Below, in pieces: positions 1 to 8,516 of a stretch of 64,000 bases of DNA. Origin of the DNA: Acetobacter indonesiensis (lineage in GTDB: Bacteria > Pseudomonadota > Alphaproteobacteria > Acetobacterales > Acetobacteraceae). The notes beneath the pieces were generated by a model, which searched no databases, had not been told where the DNA came from, and saw only the letters and a program-made list of their open reading frames with translations. How positions within the stretch are numbered: the first letter of the stretch is position 1; the number at the start of each line of letters is the position of its first letter. The stretch covers positions 1 through 64,000 of the forward strand of contig NZ_BAMW01000009.1 in the NCBI RefSeq assembly GCF_000963945.1. The letters are read 5' to 3'. The translations under genes and the position numbers were made by a program.

Positions 1-2
1 AC

Positions 3-407
3 CGAGAGAGCCTGCGCGTTGTCATGCCCATTAGTGTTTCATGGTCAGACTGCAATTATGGAGGCAGGCGGCCTTGGATGATCTGCCCATATTGTGCGAG
101 GAGGGTCTCGGCCCTGCACCTGTCCAGCAATTCCAAGCAGCTTGCGTGTCGGCATTGTTTCAACATGACCTATGAAAGCCGGAATGTGGACGCCATAGGC
201 CGGTCATGGATGAGGCAGGAGAAGCTCTTGCAACGAATTGGCGGGAGTTGCGGAGGTAGTTTTTCCTCACGTGATCCGTCCCGACCAAAAGGGATGCACC
301 ATGCAACGTATCGTCGCATCCATGAGGCCGCTTTCGATGAAATGTGGCGACGTGAGGAGGCTCTAAACGATTTCTGCATGGCGCGGTTCGGGTGCCGGTG
401 GGGCTGA
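3..407 (+). CDS. Zinc-ribbon phage/island-type protein, 5' end cut by window
   Basis: The reading frame is open to the first bases of the window, so the N-terminus lies outside; the internal ATG at 24 is probably not the true start. The visible part contains the block CNYGGRRPWMICP, then a second Cys pair in CRHC, which together look like a zinc ribbon (CPYC...CRHC). The C-terminal half is basic and has a KGMHHATYRR segment. This arrangement (GG.RPWF.CP, CRHC, KPKGMH) matches, from memory, a small uncharacterised family common in alphaproteobacterial prophages and islands. No enzymatic role is known to me. It lies beside a terminase remnant and an integrase, which fits a mobile-element gene. 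Confidence 0.6.
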   Translation, partial: RESLRVVMPISVSWSDCNYGGRRPWMICPYCARRVSALHLSSNSKQLACRHCFNMTYESRNVDAIGRSWMRQEKLLQRIGGSCGGSFSSRDPSRPKGMHHATYRRIHEAAFDEMWRREEALNDFCMARFGCRWG

Positions 408-489
408 GTTTTGTGACCAGTACGCGCACGCGCGCGAGGGTGGAAGCTTTTTCCGCTGCTCTTACAGTGGCGAAGCAGTGTGACCGGGT

Positions 490-930
490 TTGCTGATAAC
501 AGCGGCTCTGAGCAAAGCGGCCCTCTTGAAAAAACATGAAATCGAAAGAGTCAGCCTGTTATCAAATGTTAAGGTTGCGCAGGCCGCTATCCGGGCCGGG
601 TATAGCGAGAAAACGGCTGGGAGGATCGGCTCCGAGAACCTCCAAAAACTTGATATTCAAAACGCGATTTCAGAGGCGGCCCAAGGTTTAATTCAGCCAG
701 AAATTTTAATTCGCACGCGCAAAAAATGGGGAGGTGTTCGGTCCACACACAAGCCGATTTCAACCTTTTGCCCCCCTATACCCCCCCATCCCAGAATGGC
801 GCACTTATACAAACTCTCGTTTGTGGTGCGGTCCCTGCTCCATAAGCCAAGCCAAGCCCGGTTGCATACACAGGCGCTCCCGACAGTCCCTACAACGATA
901 TTTGCATGTCGGGACCAACTTGCCCCCTAA
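490..930 (+). pseudogene. Terminase small-subunit remnant
   Basis: Residues about 28-60 (VAQAAIRAGYSEKTA, then IGSENLQKLDIQNAI) match the N-terminal helix-turn-helix of phage terminase small subunits (Terminase_2 type), which recognises the packaging site. The usual N-terminal lead (a KQ.RFV..Y-like block) is poorly preserved. After about residue 66 the frame runs into a Pro/Cys-rich sequence that does not resemble a terminase. The C-terminal part that contacts the large subunit is therefore missing. The only available start is TTG. I read it as a decayed gene at the edge of a prophage or island next to the integrase. An unrelated small DNA-binding protein is possible but less likely. Confidence 0.5.
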
Positions 931-990
931 AAAACGGGAGAAAATAGCCATATTTTGGGCTGCTCCCGACAATCCCGACAGTCCCGACAC
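878..990. repeat. Array of TCCCGACAN 9-mers near the integrase
   Basis: Three perfect tandem 9-mers, TCCCGACA plus one variable base, occupy 964-990. A further copy at 878-886 is followed directly by a degenerate one (TCCCTACAA, 887-895). An inverted copy, TGTCGGGA, sits at 907-914. The array lies between the terminase remnant and the 3' end of the integrase gene, outside any convincing reading frame. Ordered short repeats like these usually bind protein. Arm-type sites for the integrase or excisionase, or iterons of an element replication protein, are the obvious options. The sequence alone does not choose between them. Confidence 0.5.
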
Positions 991-1018
991 AAAAATACAA
1001 TACCGGATGCGCTTTACC

Positions 1019-2218
1019 TCATCCCCGGCAGTGTGCGGCCCAAGCCTCCATAAGCGGGCGGCGCTGGTCCAGCAGGTCAGTCCTTCGGTAAGCGGCTTCA
1101 ACCTTGTTCTCTATGGCGTGGGCAAGGGCCATTTCCGCAACATCACGAGGGCAGGCGTTGGTATCAGATGTCCAGTCCCGGAAGGTGGAGCGCAAGCCAT
1201 GCACTGTTACCTCCTTTGTCTTGGCGGCAAGGTGAAGGGCTTTGCTTAAGGCGACATCAGACAGAGGCTTGCCTCTCTTGTGTCCGGGAAAGACAAGATC
1301 ACCGGCAGCGTGGTCACGGAGGGGCCGCATCTCCTCAAGAACGGCCAGCGCATCGGCAGACAGCGGCACGCGATGCTCCCGACCAGCTTTCATCTTGTGG
1401 TCAGGGATGGTCCAGATTTGGGCTGCCATATCAATTTCAGACCAGACGGCTTTCCTCACTTCCCCAGACCGGGCGGCAGTCAAACAGCAGAAGCGCACAG
1501 CCTTGGCTGCAATGCCCTCCGATGCACACAGGGCGGTGATAACCGGGGCTATATCTTTCCACCCCACGGCGCTGTAGTGCTGAACCTTCATCAGCTTTGA
1601 CGGAGGCGGCAGTGTGGCAGACAGGTGCCCCCTCCATCGGGCCGGGTTTTCGCCCTCACGCCATCCCTGTGCGCGGGCATAGTCTAAAATGCGTTCAATC
1701 CGGCCTCGAAGTCGTCCCGCTGTTTCTGTCTTTTCTGTCCAGATTGGACGGAGGGCCGCAAGCACGTCCTGAGTGTCGATGTGGCGCACGGCCTTCTTGC
1801 CGAACACTGGAAAGACATGCTGCGAAAGAGAGCCCGTCCATGTTGCTGTTGCTTTCTGGTCTTTCCAGCCGGGGGCCTGTTCCTGAATGTAGCGGGCAGC
1901 CACTTCGGCAAAGGTAACGCCAGTCTCTAACTTGCGCTCAGCCTTCGCTTTCTCACGCTCCACTATGGGGTCAAGGCCGCTCTCAATCATGCGGCGGCAA
2001 TCAGAAGCACGGGCGCGAGCGTCTGATAGAGACAGATCAAACGCACTCCCCAGACTCATCTGGCGGCGCGTGCCGGTCACGGGTGACTTGAAACGCATTT
2101 CCCAAAGACGGGAGCCTCCCTTTGCCACAAGCCACAATCCCCCTCCGTCACATATGCTTCCGCTCTTGTGACGGGAGATATGCAGGGCAGTCAGACGATT
2201 GGGCGGAAGACGACTCAT
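1019..2218 (-). CDS. int: P4-type tyrosine recombinase (integrase)
   Basis: This is a site-specific recombinase that would integrate or excise the element on the left of the window. The start at 2218 is chosen over the longer frame because AGAGGGG lies 8 bases upstream; the protein is then 399 residues. It shows the N-terminal DUF4102-like arm-binding domain (about 1-90), a core-binding SAM-like domain (about 95-185) and a catalytic domain (about 205-390). The catalytic set is visible: R250 in TAARSGE, K274 region, H340 and R343 in HGLR, H367 and the nucleophile Y377. It therefore looks intact although the neighbouring phage genes are decayed. Its 5' end faces the putative attachment site at 2352-2386, the usual arrangement in P4-like islands. 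Confidence 0.9.
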   Translation of the reverse strand: MSRLPPNRLTALHISRHKSGSICDGGGLWLVAKGGSRLWEMRFKSPVTGTRRQMSLGSAFDLSLSDARARASDCRRMIESGLDPIVEREKAKAERKLETGVTFAEVAARYIQEQAPGWKDQKATATWTGSLSQHVFPVFGKKAVRHIDTQDVLAALRPIWTEKTETAGRLRGRIERILDYARAQGWREGENPARWRGHLSATLPPPSKLMKVQHYSAVGWKDIAPVITALCASEGIAAKAVRFCCLTAARSGEVRKAVWSEIDMAAQIWTIPDHKMKAGREHRVPLSADALAVLEEMRPLRDHAAGDLVFPGHKRGKPLSDVALSKALHLAAKTKEVTVHGLRSTFRDWTSDTNACPRDVAEMALAHAIENKVEAAYRRTDLLDQRRPLMEAWAAHCRG

Positions 2219-2351
2219 GATATTTACCCCTCTTGTTACCCCCCTTAAAACATGGGCTTTAGAGGTACGTCCAGAAACAACGGTGGACACATCAGAGAGT
2301 AAGGCACTAGAAAATAAAGGGTTTTTGGAACGCCCTGAAACTATCTGGGAC

Positions 2352-2386
2352 TCTAGTTAGGCGGTTCTCGGGTCCGCCATTCTAGA
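2352..2386. other. Candidate attachment site: interrupted inverted repeat ending like a tRNA 3' end
   Basis: The sequence has two 5-bp stems (TCTAG/CTAGA outside, GGCGG/CCGCC inside) separated by 3-base internal mismatches, with a 9-base loop. Its core CGGGTCCGCCA resembles the acceptor end of a tRNA with discriminator G and CCA. P4-type integrases commonly use tRNA 3' ends, and the integrase gene starts 134 bases away. No tRNA body is present on either side. It would therefore be the att copy distal to the tRNA, or the likeness is chance. The rest of 2219-2601 holds no gene. Confidence 0.3.
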
Positions 2387-2545
2387 AAAATCCATCTTAA
2401 ACAATAAGTTAACGCTTACGTTTGCCAATTTTATTGTGGGTTTGCCAGCTTTGCGCTTTATAAGCCGACTAACTAATCTGCCACATGCCCAATGATTGTT
2501 GTAAACTAATATTTTTTAAGTAAAGATGCTATTGTATTGACAAGA

Positions 2546-2579
2546 TAAACCCCCAGTCCCTGTACGGAATGGGGGTTTA
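2546..2579 (-). terminator. Hairpin downstream of the Hint-domain gene
   Basis: TAAACCCCC (2546-2554) pairs with GGGGGTTTA (2571-2579), with a partly paired interior. It lies 22 bases beyond the stop codon of the minus-strand Hint gene. The T tract on that strand is short, so termination strength is uncertain. Confidence 0.6.
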
Positions 2580-2601
2580 CGCTCAGCTATATTCGTAAAA
2601 C

Positions 2602-4464
2602 TTAGCCCGCTAAGGTTTTCCGTGAAGTCTCATCAAAGTATTCAGTAAGAAGATATGGCCCTGCTGCCTGAATATTGACCATCAGCATGCCCATTTTATT
2701 TTTTGCCAAATCACCAAGCGTCAAAATAGCACTCCCATTTGTCCAGGCTGATTTGCCGCTTTCGGTGGGATACCACCCTTCAGATGCCTCTGTCTTGAGA
2801 TGAGTGGACAAAGTTTTTACTCTGCTCCCGACCATAAAACTGATCTCCCCCACGCAGACGCCGAGAAGACGCCGGTCATCGACAAAGGGACCAATGGCAT
2901 CGCTTGGTCGGCTGGCACGTGAAACGATGCGCACACTCTGTACATTTGCTGGCATCATAAAGCTGTAAGTCATGCCTGCACTCCGTACGGGCCTGATGAT
3001 TGCGCCTTTGTCGGTCACGAGATGAAGGTCTGCGTCCATGGTGGTCTGCTGCACTTCATCGCGATTACCGACTTTTTCAGCTAACACCCTGAAAAGTGGT
3101 TCAACGAACGCACGGTCAACACACAGCGGGGCTGCCGCATCATTTTCCCAATTTTTAGTGGTGCCCCCGATGCTGATTACCGGTCCATTCTGGCGAAATG
3201 TAGTACGGTTGCCAGTATTCAGATAGCTTTCTGTAAGAACCCCATCCGCAGAAATGACTGCATGCTCGTCTGTTTCAACGTGATAGTAGTCGTAAGACGT
3301 CATTGTCTTATCATATACGATGGAAATACCGTTAACCAACATGCGGACAGGAACAAAACGACCTTCAAAAAACAAGCAATGCTCGGGAGTGATAAGTAGG
3401 TCTTTATAAGGAACGCCTTCTGCCAACGCATTTTTAAAAACACGGACCGGATAACCTGCATCTGCTTCAGGCAACCCTTCACGCACTGTTGCATGCTTTT
3501 TACCGACCCAGACAACAGAACGTGGGACAGTTGTATTATTACGCCAGTTGTAAGTGGCCAGTTGATCACCAACGCTTACTGTTTCTACGGCGCATAGACC
3601 GCTCGATGTTTCAATCATGCTTCCTGCAAGAAAGCAGACACCGATGTAAGTATTAGATGCATCATAAGTGATTGAGAGTGGATTGGCCCCGCTATCAGGA
3701 GTATATGTGCCAGACGCTAAAGTTACACCAGATGCAAGGTTGGCCTCGTAATAGCCAATTTCAGTAGTCCCATTATAAAGTGTAACTGCAGATGACCCAT
3801 TGTTTGTTGAGATAGAATAAGACGTAACTTGAGTTATTTGACCCTGAAGTTCAATAACATCCTTACTAGGGTTGTAATTATTTATTGTTGTTCCACTCAA
3901 ATTAATAAGCGTTGAGTCGCCATTCGCAATCAGCGTTCCGCCACCATCGCCAAAATTGATTGTAGAGCCACCAAGAATATTCACAAGCCCAACACCGGTA
4001 TTAAACTTGCCACCGTAGGCAATGTTAATTGTGCTGCCGCTAAGTGCATTTGCTAAAAGGGACCCAGAAAAAGTGGCCGTTCCACCATACACATTTATGT
4101 TCGAAGCACCGATTGCGTTGACCGCCACATTAATTGTTGTGTCACCACCAATATAAAAAGTATTACCCGCCAAAAGAGACACGGCAATGTCGATGCCACC
4201 TGTCGCCCCAGGGAGTGTTACAAATGTTCCTGATGAAAGAGTGCTTAAAAGTTCAGTATAGCCATCCGTGCCAACAACAACACCACCTGTTCCAAATAGA
4301 CCTGTACTTAAAAGCCCCGTGTTAATGTTTTTATTGTTTAGAATGTAATTTCCGTTACTATCGGTAATTGTTGCTGTGTAGCTGCGCCCTCCATTAAGAG
4401 CAAAACCATTGTCAACAATCGTGTAAGTGATGCCATTCACAGTTTGAGTGTAAGTTGTAGCCAT
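2602..4464 (-). CDS. Hint-domain (hedgehog/intein) surface-type protein
   Basis: This 620-residue protein has a Gly/Thr/Asn/Ser-rich N-terminal half (about 1-250) of short beta-strand-like repeats such as STINIAYGG and STINFGDGG, typical of a secreted beta-helical passenger. It is followed by a Hint domain that starts at C277 in CFLAGS and has the conserved TPEH block (359-362). Hint domains cleave the peptide bond before their first Cys, releasing or transferring the N-terminal part. About 220 residues follow the Hint core. There is no classical signal peptide, so export by a type I or other leaderless route is inferred. GGGAGA lies just upstream of the ATG. Such proteins are multi-copy in acetic acid bacteria and their role is unknown. 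The gene's base composition is more AT-rich than its neighbours and it sits beside an integrase, suggesting acquisition. Confidence 0.8.
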   Translation of the reverse strand: MATTYTQTVNGITYTIVDNGFALNGGRSYTATITDSNGNYILNNKNINTGLLSTGLFGTGGVVVGTDGYTELLSTLSSGTFVTLPGATGGIDIAVSLLAGNTFYIGGDTTINVAVNAIGASNINVYGGTATFSGSLLANALSGSTINIAYGGKFNTGVGLVNILGGSTINFGDGGGTLIANGDSTLINLSGTTINNYNPSKDVIELQGQITQVTSYSISTNNGSSAVTLYNGTTEIGYYEANLASGVTLASGTYTPDSGANPLSITYDASNTYIGVCFLAGSMIETSSGLCAVETVSVGDQLATYNWRNNTTVPRSVVWVGKKHATVREGLPEADAGYPVRVFKNALAEGVPYKDLLITPEHCLFFEGRFVPVRMLVNGISIVYDKTMTSYDYYHVETDEHAVISADGVLTESYLNTGNRTTFRQNGPVISIGGTTKNWENDAAAPLCVDRAFVEPLFRVLAEKVGNRDEVQQTTMDADLHLVTDKGAIIRPVRSAGMTYSFMMPANVQSVRIVSRASRPSDAIGPFVDDRRLLGVCVGEISFMVGSRVKTLSTHLKTEASEGWYPTESGKSAWTNGSAILTLGDLAKNKMGMLMVNIQAAGPYLLTEYFDETSRKTLAG

Positions 4465-5409
4465 ATCACTTCTCCCGAGCTGTAAAGCTTCGTTAACGAA
4501 TTCGGTGATTAGAAATAAACTAACACCGTCGTTAGGCTACAAGGCTGATATAACAAAAAGATACCAAATTCGTCCGAAATGAAATATTTGTAAAAATTAT
4601 GAAATTTTCAGGACATTTATGTGGCAATAGAATAATAGACAAATAACTTTTCTGTATGCTTTTCTTTTTTAATTATATATGTTAGTTTTTATAAAATTTT
4701 CTTTTTATATTCCTTTAATTTATATTTTAATTGAATACAAAATGTGATTATTTTAAATTTTTTTACTTTTTTATTTATTATATTTTTATTTTTTATAAAA
4801 ATATAATAAATACATGGAATATTTATAAATACTATTTGTTAATTATATAATTTATGCTTTTAACTTCTAGAAAAATAGCTATTTTTTAACATTTTTATAT
4901 GTATTGTTTACGCTGCCGTCAGATTAAATTCTAAAACGTACTGTCTGATTTATAGATGAGCAACAATTAGTCAACCAAGCAGATGACTCGCTTTATTTCT
5001 GAGAGCCCGTTCCTTTTGATCTGCTAAGACGCCCCTAATCACCTCTCTATTTTCTATCGAAACTTTGCGAGAGCGATATTGAGTCTGCGCTTATGCTTAC
5101 TTTCTACGTAACGCTTCCCTTTTATAATTGTTTTTGCAGGCGATGAAGCGAGACACTTCCAACCATCTATGATGGCTTTCAAGTCTGAACGTATCATAGC
5201 TTTTGGGGTGGAAGATCCAGGGTGCCACCAGTTATCTTTTGTGCACCGCATCGTGCAATCTGTTTTTTGTTCCGTTAATTGAGTTAGCAGAACGTCTTGT
5301 TGATTTTCACACCTTCAATCGTGAAAAACCGCTGCGGCACTGAGCAAGTATCAGGCTCGGTGGCAGCGGTTTTCTTAGGCATTACAAAATAATCGGTAAA
5401 AGACGGGGT
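4465..5409. other. Long AT-rich, gene-poor interval
   Basis: About 945 bases without a convincing gene. From about 4600 to 4900 it is almost entirely A and T, unlike the rest of the window. It presumably contains the promoter of the Hint gene near 4465-4600. A 65-codon frame at 5054-5251 on the minus strand is basic at its end (KHKRRLNIALAKFR) but matches no family I recognise; it may be debris of a mobile element. A terminator hairpin closes the interval at 5325-5373. Confidence 0.6.
5325..5373 (-). terminator. Rho-independent terminator after the small lipoprotein gene
   Basis: An 11-bp perfect stem (AAAACCGCTGC with GCAGCGGTTTT) carries a loop of about 27 bases. On the minus strand it is followed by a run of T. 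It lies 37 bases past the stop of the gene at 5410-5583. Confidence 0.75.
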
Positions 5410-5583
5410 TTATTTTCCGTCCGTCGCACGGTCTATGGCACGGCCTGCTTTTTCAGCCGGCCCCTGTGGCGGATCAAGCGTATCCTGCACTTTTTCACCA
5501 AATGTTTTTTTATGTGGCTGACAGGCTGTTGCTGTCACCCCGACAAAAGACAGAGCAACCAGCATAAGAACGAAACGGCGCAT
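5410..5583 (-). CDS. Small putative lipoprotein
   Basis: A 57-residue protein. The start at 5583 is chosen because AGAGGG lies 7-9 bases upstream; the longer frame has no ribosome-binding site. It opens with a basic-hydrophobic signal (MRRFVLMLVALSFVGV) ending at C21 in TATAC, a weak lipobox. The short mature part is hydrophilic and includes FGEKVQDTLDPPQGPAEKAGRAIDRA. Small entericidin-like lipoproteins have this general plan, but I see no diagnostic match. It would be anchored in the inner or outer membrane. It is 73 bases downstream of the hydrolase gene on the same strand and may be co-transcribed with it. Confidence 0.65.
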   Translation of the reverse strand: MRRFVLMLVALSFVGVTATACQPHKKTFGEKVQDTLDPPQGPAEKAGRAIDRATDGK

Positions 5584-5655
5584 GGGGTATTCCCTCTTAA
5601 AACGATGTTTCTGTTCAACATTTCTGTATGAAAATGGTTGCATGCCAAGACATAA

Positions 5656-6852
5656 TTAAGGGGACACCACCCCATCAAGCTGCGCGGGCAGGAAAAGCGG
5701 CACGCCGTTTTTGCCCCATTGTGTCTGCCCCTGCCCCAACGCTGCCCATGCCGATGCGGTAAAATCTCCCCCTGAAGGGAGCCATGTTTCAGGGTTTATC
5801 ATCCAGCCCACCATATCCGTCATAACCATCTGGCCATTTCGATCACGTAGGAGAAGATGGTGGCCGCCGGGTATCAGATCTCGCCGAACGGTGGATGGCA
5901 TCGTCTGCCAGATGTGCGCCATGGCCTCTGGCGGGACAAGCTGATCCTGATCTCCATACACACACAGCACTTTGCCATGCAGGGCGGGGGCGGCTTGACC
6001 CGCCTGTTTCATCAGGCCGACCAGCCCCCTCAAAGCCTCCAGACGGGTGGCTCGCAGGGTCAGAGGGTCGTAATAGAGACGTATCAAGGCCGCCATATTA
6101 TCGCTGGCCACAACATGCACGGGTAGTTCACGCCCTGTAACCAGATTTTTAGGAAAAAGCGTCGCCACCACCCGTAGCGGTACATCCGCCCCAACACCCA
6201 GATTCCAGACAGCGGGAGCCAGCAATATTGTGCCTGCAACGTGAGGCGCATCCGGTTGAGCCATAAGCAGCATGAGCAGAGCACCACCCATGCTCTCCCC
6301 TGCAAGATATAGGGGTGTGTTTGGGTGTGCAGCGCGTATCTGGGCAATTTCATCGCGCATGTCGGCCAACATACGGGGCACCCCAGCCCAGCCACCCCGC
6401 ATTGGGGCCTGCCCGAACCCGCGCTGGTCTGGCGCAATAACCGTAACGCCGTGCTGGGTGAAAAACGGTGCAGCACTCTCCCACGCATCTCGGCTATCGT
6501 TAAAGCCATGATATGCCAGCAGGATGGCGTGCTCCGGCGCCGTAGCGGGCCAGCGGCGGGCGGGTATAACCGCGCCATCGGAAACAGGAAGGCCCATGTT
6601 TGCCGGAACCAGCCGTGCCGCAGCCGCAAATCGGGCTGGGGGCGTGGGGGCTGGCGGCATGGTGGAACTGCATGCTGAAGCCATGCTCAACAGGCTGACG
6701 CAACAGGCGGCGCACAGCTTTTGCCTGCCATCACCATAGCCCTGCACCCGCTGAAACAGTGTGGAAATGACGGTAAAAACGGACATGCTCACGCGTATGG
6801 GATGTGAAGAGAGGTAGATACTGGCATCTTCAACGCGTATCATCCTGCGCAC
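5656..6852 (-). CDS. Alpha/beta hydrolase, lysophospholipase-like (Hydrolase_4/S33 type), lipoprotein-like
   Basis: The fold is clear: oxyanion region YHGFND, nucleophile elbow GESMGG (S187 counted from the first Met), an acidic residue in YGDQDQLVP and the catalytic His in GGHHLLL. The closest family is monoacylglycerol lipase/lysophospholipase (Hydrolase_4, serine aminopeptidase S33). A hydrophobic stretch ending in SLLSMASAC (Cys at about 61) suggests a lipoprotein signal. The true start is probably an internal Met, for example at 6786, since the first 22 residues are not signal-like. The substrate is unknown; esters of glycerol or phospholipid are plausible. It precedes the small lipoprotein gene on the same strand. 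Confidence 0.75.
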   Translation of the reverse strand: MRRMIRVEDASIYLSSHPIRVSMSVFTVISTLFQRVQGYGDGRQKLCAACCVSLLSMASACSSTMPPAPTPPARFAAAARLVPANMGLPVSDGAVIPARRWPATAPEHAILLAYHGFNDSRDAWESAAPFFTQHGVTVIAPDQRGFGQAPMRGGWAGVPRMLADMRDEIAQIRAAHPNTPLYLAGESMGGALLMLLMAQPDAPHVAGTILLAPAVWNLGVGADVPLRVVATLFPKNLVTGRELPVHVVASDNMAALIRLYYDPLTLRATRLEALRGLVGLMKQAGQAAPALHGKVLCVYGDQDQLVPPEAMAHIWQTMPSTVRRDLIPGGHHLLLRDRNGQMVMTDMVGWMINPETWLPSGGDFTASAWAALGQGQTQWGKNGVPLFLPAQLDGVVSP

Positions 6853-6908
6853 TATGACGCCAGAGAGACCCCTGCGCGCCCAGCCTTGACCGAGAGAGGA
6901 TTGGCGGA

Positions 6909-7124
6909 ATGCTTATTCAGCCCACCACCCCCACCCCGCGCCCCCGGCTTGGGCATGTGGAAACCATTGTTGTTGATACACGCAAAATCGCATGTGATGG
7001 CGGATTAGGCGCACTGGGGCACCCGCGTGTTTTCCTGAAAATTGGGGGACACCAGACTGTGTGCCCCTATTGCTCCCGTCTGTTTGTTCTGCAACCCGGC
7101 GCGTCCGACGCACACGGACACTGA
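6909..7124 (+). CDS. CHCC-type zinc-finger protein
   Basis: A 71-residue protein with the pattern IACDGG.GALGHPRVFL, then VCPYCSRLFVL. This is the zf-CHCC domain (Cys, His, Cys, Cys) shared with the NDUFS6/NUMM subunit of mitochondrial complex I. Alphaproteobacteria generally carry one short stand-alone copy. The role is probably zinc binding in, or assembly of, NADH dehydrogenase; this comes from the family, not from context. It is transcribed alone, divergent from the hydrolase gene, and ends at the inverted repeat at 7140-7169. Confidence 0.85.
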   Translation: MLIQPTTPTPRPRLGHVETIVVDTRKIACDGGLGALGHPRVFLKIGGHQTVCPYCSRLFVLQPGASDAHGH

Positions 7125-7139
7125 TTTTTCTTAAACATG

Positions 7140-7169
7140 CTGCACGATGATCAGGGCCTCATCGTGCAG
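7140..7169. terminator. Bidirectional hairpin between convergent genes
   Basis: CTGCACGATGA (7140-7150) and TCATCGTGCAG (7159-7169) form a perfect 11-bp stem with an 8-base loop. It lies 16 bases after the zinc-finger stop codon and 29 bases after that of the convergent MFS gene. T tracts are weak on both sides. Confidence 0.65.
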
Positions 7170-7197
7170 GTCGGTTTGCTCATGAAAGCCCTGCTTT

Positions 7198-8430
7198 TCA
7201 GTTTGCGCTTAAAACCTTGCCTTTTGTTTCTGGCAGACACAGCACAATCAGCAGCACCGCCCCATAGGCGCAGGCGGCAAAGGCGCAGATGGCGTTTCCC
7301 AACCCCATAGCCTGACTGAGAAACCCGATTAAACCAGGGAAAAACGCCCCCATTGCCCGCCCGAAATTATAGGCAAAACCCTGCCCATTTGCCCGCAAGG
7401 CATGAGGAAACAGTTCGGAAAGATAAGCGCCCAGACCACTGTAAATACCAGATGCAGAAAACCCTAACGGAAAACCTGCTATCAGCATCTGGGTATTGGT
7501 CAGCGGCAGCAGCAGATACGCTATCACGCTGCACAGAGACAGCACGGCAAAAAATGAAAAGGTTGGCTTGCGGCCCCATAAGTCAGCAAGGAACGCCCCG
7601 CATACATACCCCAGAAATGACCCGATAATTACAACCATCAGGTATTCCCCGGTATGAATGACCGATAATCCGTGTTCCTTTTCCAGATACGTCGGCAACC
7701 AGGTTGTGATGGCGTAGTAGCCCCCCTGAATGCCAAGGCACAGCAAAGCTGAAAGAGCGGTTGTCTTAAAAAGTGAGGGGCTGAAAATTGCCCAGAACGG
7801 GGGCGTATCTGCGTGGTCACGTTTAGCCATAACCGTTTTGAAGGCAGCGGGTTCAGGCACATGCCGCCGAACATACAGCACCAGAAAGGCCGGAAGAATA
7901 CCTATCCAGAACAGGCTTCTCCATGCCGTATCAGCAGAGAGCAGGCTGAAGGCCAGCGCATAAAACAAGGCTGCTGCCCCCCACCCTACGGCCCAGCCGC
8001 TTTGAATCAGGCCAACCGCTTTGCCCCGATGTTCGGCCCGCACAATTTCACCCACCAGCACGGACCCCACAGCCCATTCGCCGCCAAAGCCAATACCCTG
8101 CAATGTGCGCACAATAAAAAGCTGTGTAAAATTCTGGCAAAACCCAATCAGGAACGTGCAGACGGAAAACCAGAGAATACTGGCCTGTAAAAGCCGCACA
8201 CGCCCGAAGCGGTCAGCCAGAATACCAGCGCCCCACCCACCGATTGAAGAAAACAGAAGCGTAACCGTGACCAATGCCCCGGCAGAGGCTGCACTGATGT
8301 GCCATAGCCCTATCAGTGTGGTGATAACGAAGGTGAAAATCATGTAGTCAAACGCATCAAGCATCCAGCCGCCAAAGGCTGACAGGCAAGTTGCTTTTTC
8401 CGCGCGGGAAAGCCTGGCCAACAACGCCAT
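7198..8430 (-). CDS. MFS transporter, aromatic-acid/carboxylate symporter type
   Basis: A 410-residue, 12-helix major facilitator. The start at 8430 is preferred because GGAG lies 6-9 bases upstream; the ATG at 8442 has none. The signature DRFGR appears between helices 2 and 3 (residues about 74-78) and the motif R-x-L-x-G-I-G-F-G-G-E in helix 4, which is typical of the AAHS/MhpT-like group that imports aromatic or short organic acids with protons. It lies 86 bases downstream of an amidohydrolase gene on the same strand. The pair probably takes up and opens a lactone or cyclic acid. The exact substrate cannot be read from the sequence. Confidence 0.8.
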   Translation of the reverse strand: MALLARLSRAEKATCLSAFGGWMLDAFDYMIFTFVITTLIGLWHISAASAGALVTVTLLFSSIGGWGAGILADRFGRVRLLQASILWFSVCTFLIGFCQNFTQLFIVRTLQGIGFGGEWAVGSVLVGEIVRAEHRGKAVGLIQSGWAVGWGAAALFYALAFSLLSADTAWRSLFWIGILPAFLVLYVRRHVPEPAAFKTVMAKRDHADTPPFWAIFSPSLFKTTALSALLCLGIQGGYYAITTWLPTYLEKEHGLSVIHTGEYLMVVIIGSFLGYVCGAFLADLWGRKPTFSFFAVLSLCSVIAYLLLPLTNTQMLIAGFPLGFSASGIYSGLGAYLSELFPHALRANGQGFAYNFGRAMGAFFPGLIGFLSQAMGLGNAICAFAACAYGAVLLIVLCLPETKGKVLSAN

Positions 8431-8516
8431 TCTGATCTCCATTTTTTATTTTTATTGAGATATCAGCAGGAAATGAAAAATGTGCCCAACAGGGTGCGCG
8501 ATAAAGCCGCCTTTCT

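Noticed and set aside
2339-2400. A complete tRNA gene near the attachment site
   Set aside because: Only a short tRNA-like 3' end is seen; there is no anticodon arm or D arm within the required distance on either strand.
5054-5251. 65-codon minus-strand frame as a transposase fragment
   Set aside because: Its basic C-terminus is suggestive, but no family signature is visible, so I do not annotate it as a gene.
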